From contig JAFQQW010000059.1 in the NCBI GenBank assembly GCA_017410375.1, positions 62,001 through 126,000 on the forward strand: a DNA stretch of 64,000 bases, read 5' to 3'. Both the position numbers and the translations under genes were made by a program. The notes beneath the pieces are model-generated. The model did no database searches. It was not told the origin of the DNA and was given only the letters and a program-made list of their open reading frames with translations. Shown piece by piece: positions 63,296 to 64,000 of the stretch. The stretch's first letter is position 1. Every line of letters starts with the position of its first letter. This DNA is from Clostridia bacterium (lineage in GTDB: Bacteria; Bacillota; Clostridia; RGIG6154).

Positions 63296-64000
63296 TTATT
63301 TTTTGAAAAATTTCTGTTTCAGCCATGCATACAGCATGCATAGACCAAAGGTGATCAGAGTGGTTGCCGTAAACCGAAGGACAAACAATTCCAAGATGCC
63401 CAAAGACGGCAGAAATTCCAGTAAATCGTTTACACTAAACATAACCAAGAGGTGCAAGAGATACACCGAAAAGGTAGATGCGTTAATCATCCTGAACGTT
63501 TTGCTTTCAAAGGGCTTTTTGTGTTTTGCAAGCGACACCGCAACCACCGAAAGCAAGGGCAGAATGCCTACACAATACACCGTCTGTAACAGATAGGAAA
63601 AACCAAAATAAACGCCGTTTTTCCGCTCTGCATACGAAAAACCTATGTTCAGAAGCAACACAAACAATCCCAAAATTACAATCGGCTTTTTGTTCTCTTT
63701 CAAAAACGCCAGATACGCGTTGTATTTATGCCCGGCAAGCATCCCAAGCATATAGTAAAACAAATAGCTCGTAAACAGTCTGTCATTATACAAAAATTCG
63801 ATTTTTCCGCCCGAAACCGCTCGGAGCATATCCGGCAAAAACTGCCCGAACAGCACGGTTACAAGCAATGATGCCGTCAGTAACAGCAAGGGACTGTACT
63901 TTTCAATCCAACTCTTAAAAATCGGCATCAGTATAAAAAACTGCATTAAAATCACAACAAAATAAAAGTGCGCGGCAAGGTCACCGATGAAAATGTAGGA
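63296..64000 (-). CDS. Acyltransferase-3 family membrane protein, partial (N-terminus beyond the window)
   Basis: 235 codons are visible, open to the window end, ending in LFVLRFTATTLITFGLCMLYAWLKQKFFKK. The reading begins YIFIGDLAAHFYFVVILMQFF, an Acyl_transf_3 segment. At least five membrane helices follow (LLLTASLLVTVLFG, LFYYMLGMLAGHKY, PIVILGLFVLLLNIGF, VGILPLLSVVAVSLA and the last). These proteins O-acetylate surface polysaccharides or peptidoglycan. The gene precedes the EEP gene by 14 bases on the same strand. Confidence 0.85.
   Translation of the reverse strand, partial: SYIFIGDLAAHFYFVVILMQFFILMPIFKSWIEKYSPLLLLTASLLVTVLFGQFLPDMLRAVSGGKIEFLYNDRLFTSYLFYYMLGMLAGHKYNAYLAFLKENKKPIVILGLFVLLLNIGFSYAERKNGVYFGFSYLLQTVYCVGILPLLSVVAVSLAKHKKPFESKTFRMINASTFSVYLLHLLVMFSVNDLLEFLPSLGILELFVLRFTATTLITFGLCMLYAWLKQKFFKK

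Overview
The window reads as a chromosomal piece of an anaerobic low-to-mid GC Firmicute of the class Clostridia. Reasons: strong Shine-Dalgarno sites, sigma-A promoters with 17-base spacers, a Clostridia-type ethanolamine microcompartment operon, the miaB-mutS-mutL-miaA-hfq and sepF-yggT-divIVA-lspA-rluD order, SLH and copper-amine-oxidase-N surface modules, and many glycoside hydrolases with AraC regulators. I see no rRNA, tRNA, CRISPR array or prophage.

Region 1 (1-12.3 kb, + strand): the end of a probable oxidoreductase gene, a terminator, a BofC-like membrane protein, then a nearly complete eut operon. It holds shell proteins EutS, EutL, two BMC-H proteins and EutN; core enzymes EutB/EutC, the reactivase EutA, EutG, EutE, a PduL-type acyltransferase and the EutT adenosyltransferase; plus EutP, EutH, EutQ and one unknown protein. 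Together they import ethanolamine, split it to acetaldehyde and ammonia inside a shell, and convert acetaldehyde to ethanol or acetyl-phosphate. EutV/EutW are not in the window.

Region 2 (12.3-35.5 kb): an SLH protein with a BlaI/BlaR1 pair under a two-operator promoter; an SDR / AroD-like / SDR operon; glycoside hydrolase family 2 and DUF4965-type genes, each divergent from an AraC regulator; a HAD phosphatase; infC-rpmI-rplT with an L20-type leader and an ATT start for infC; a DUF4838 protein; an internally deleted IS200/IS605 element; and a 1584-residue secreted protein.

Region 3 (35.6-59.6 kb, all - strand): asd-dapA-dapB (lysine/diaminopimelate), tgt, a FAD oxidoreductase, the cell-division/lipoprotein/hfq/mismatch-repair block, then GH3, HAD, GH29, SGNH hydrolase, folD and a YgiQ-type radical SAM gene whose frame runs 125 bases into folD.

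Region 4 (59.7-62.5 kb): the most unusual part. Small unrelated genes, all on the - strand (a copper-amine-oxidase-N protein, an HExxH protein, a GrpB protein), alternate with intergenic elements sharing the same two ends: a 25-base left motif present five times and a right motif lying 0-19 bases from the neighbouring stop codon. Interiors differ. Three are arrays of short, all-different hairpins separated by a repeated word, the word changing from array to array. This looks like a gene-cassette array that does not fit the canonical integron attC pattern. The window ends with an endonuclease/exonuclease/phosphatase protein and a partial acyltransferase.
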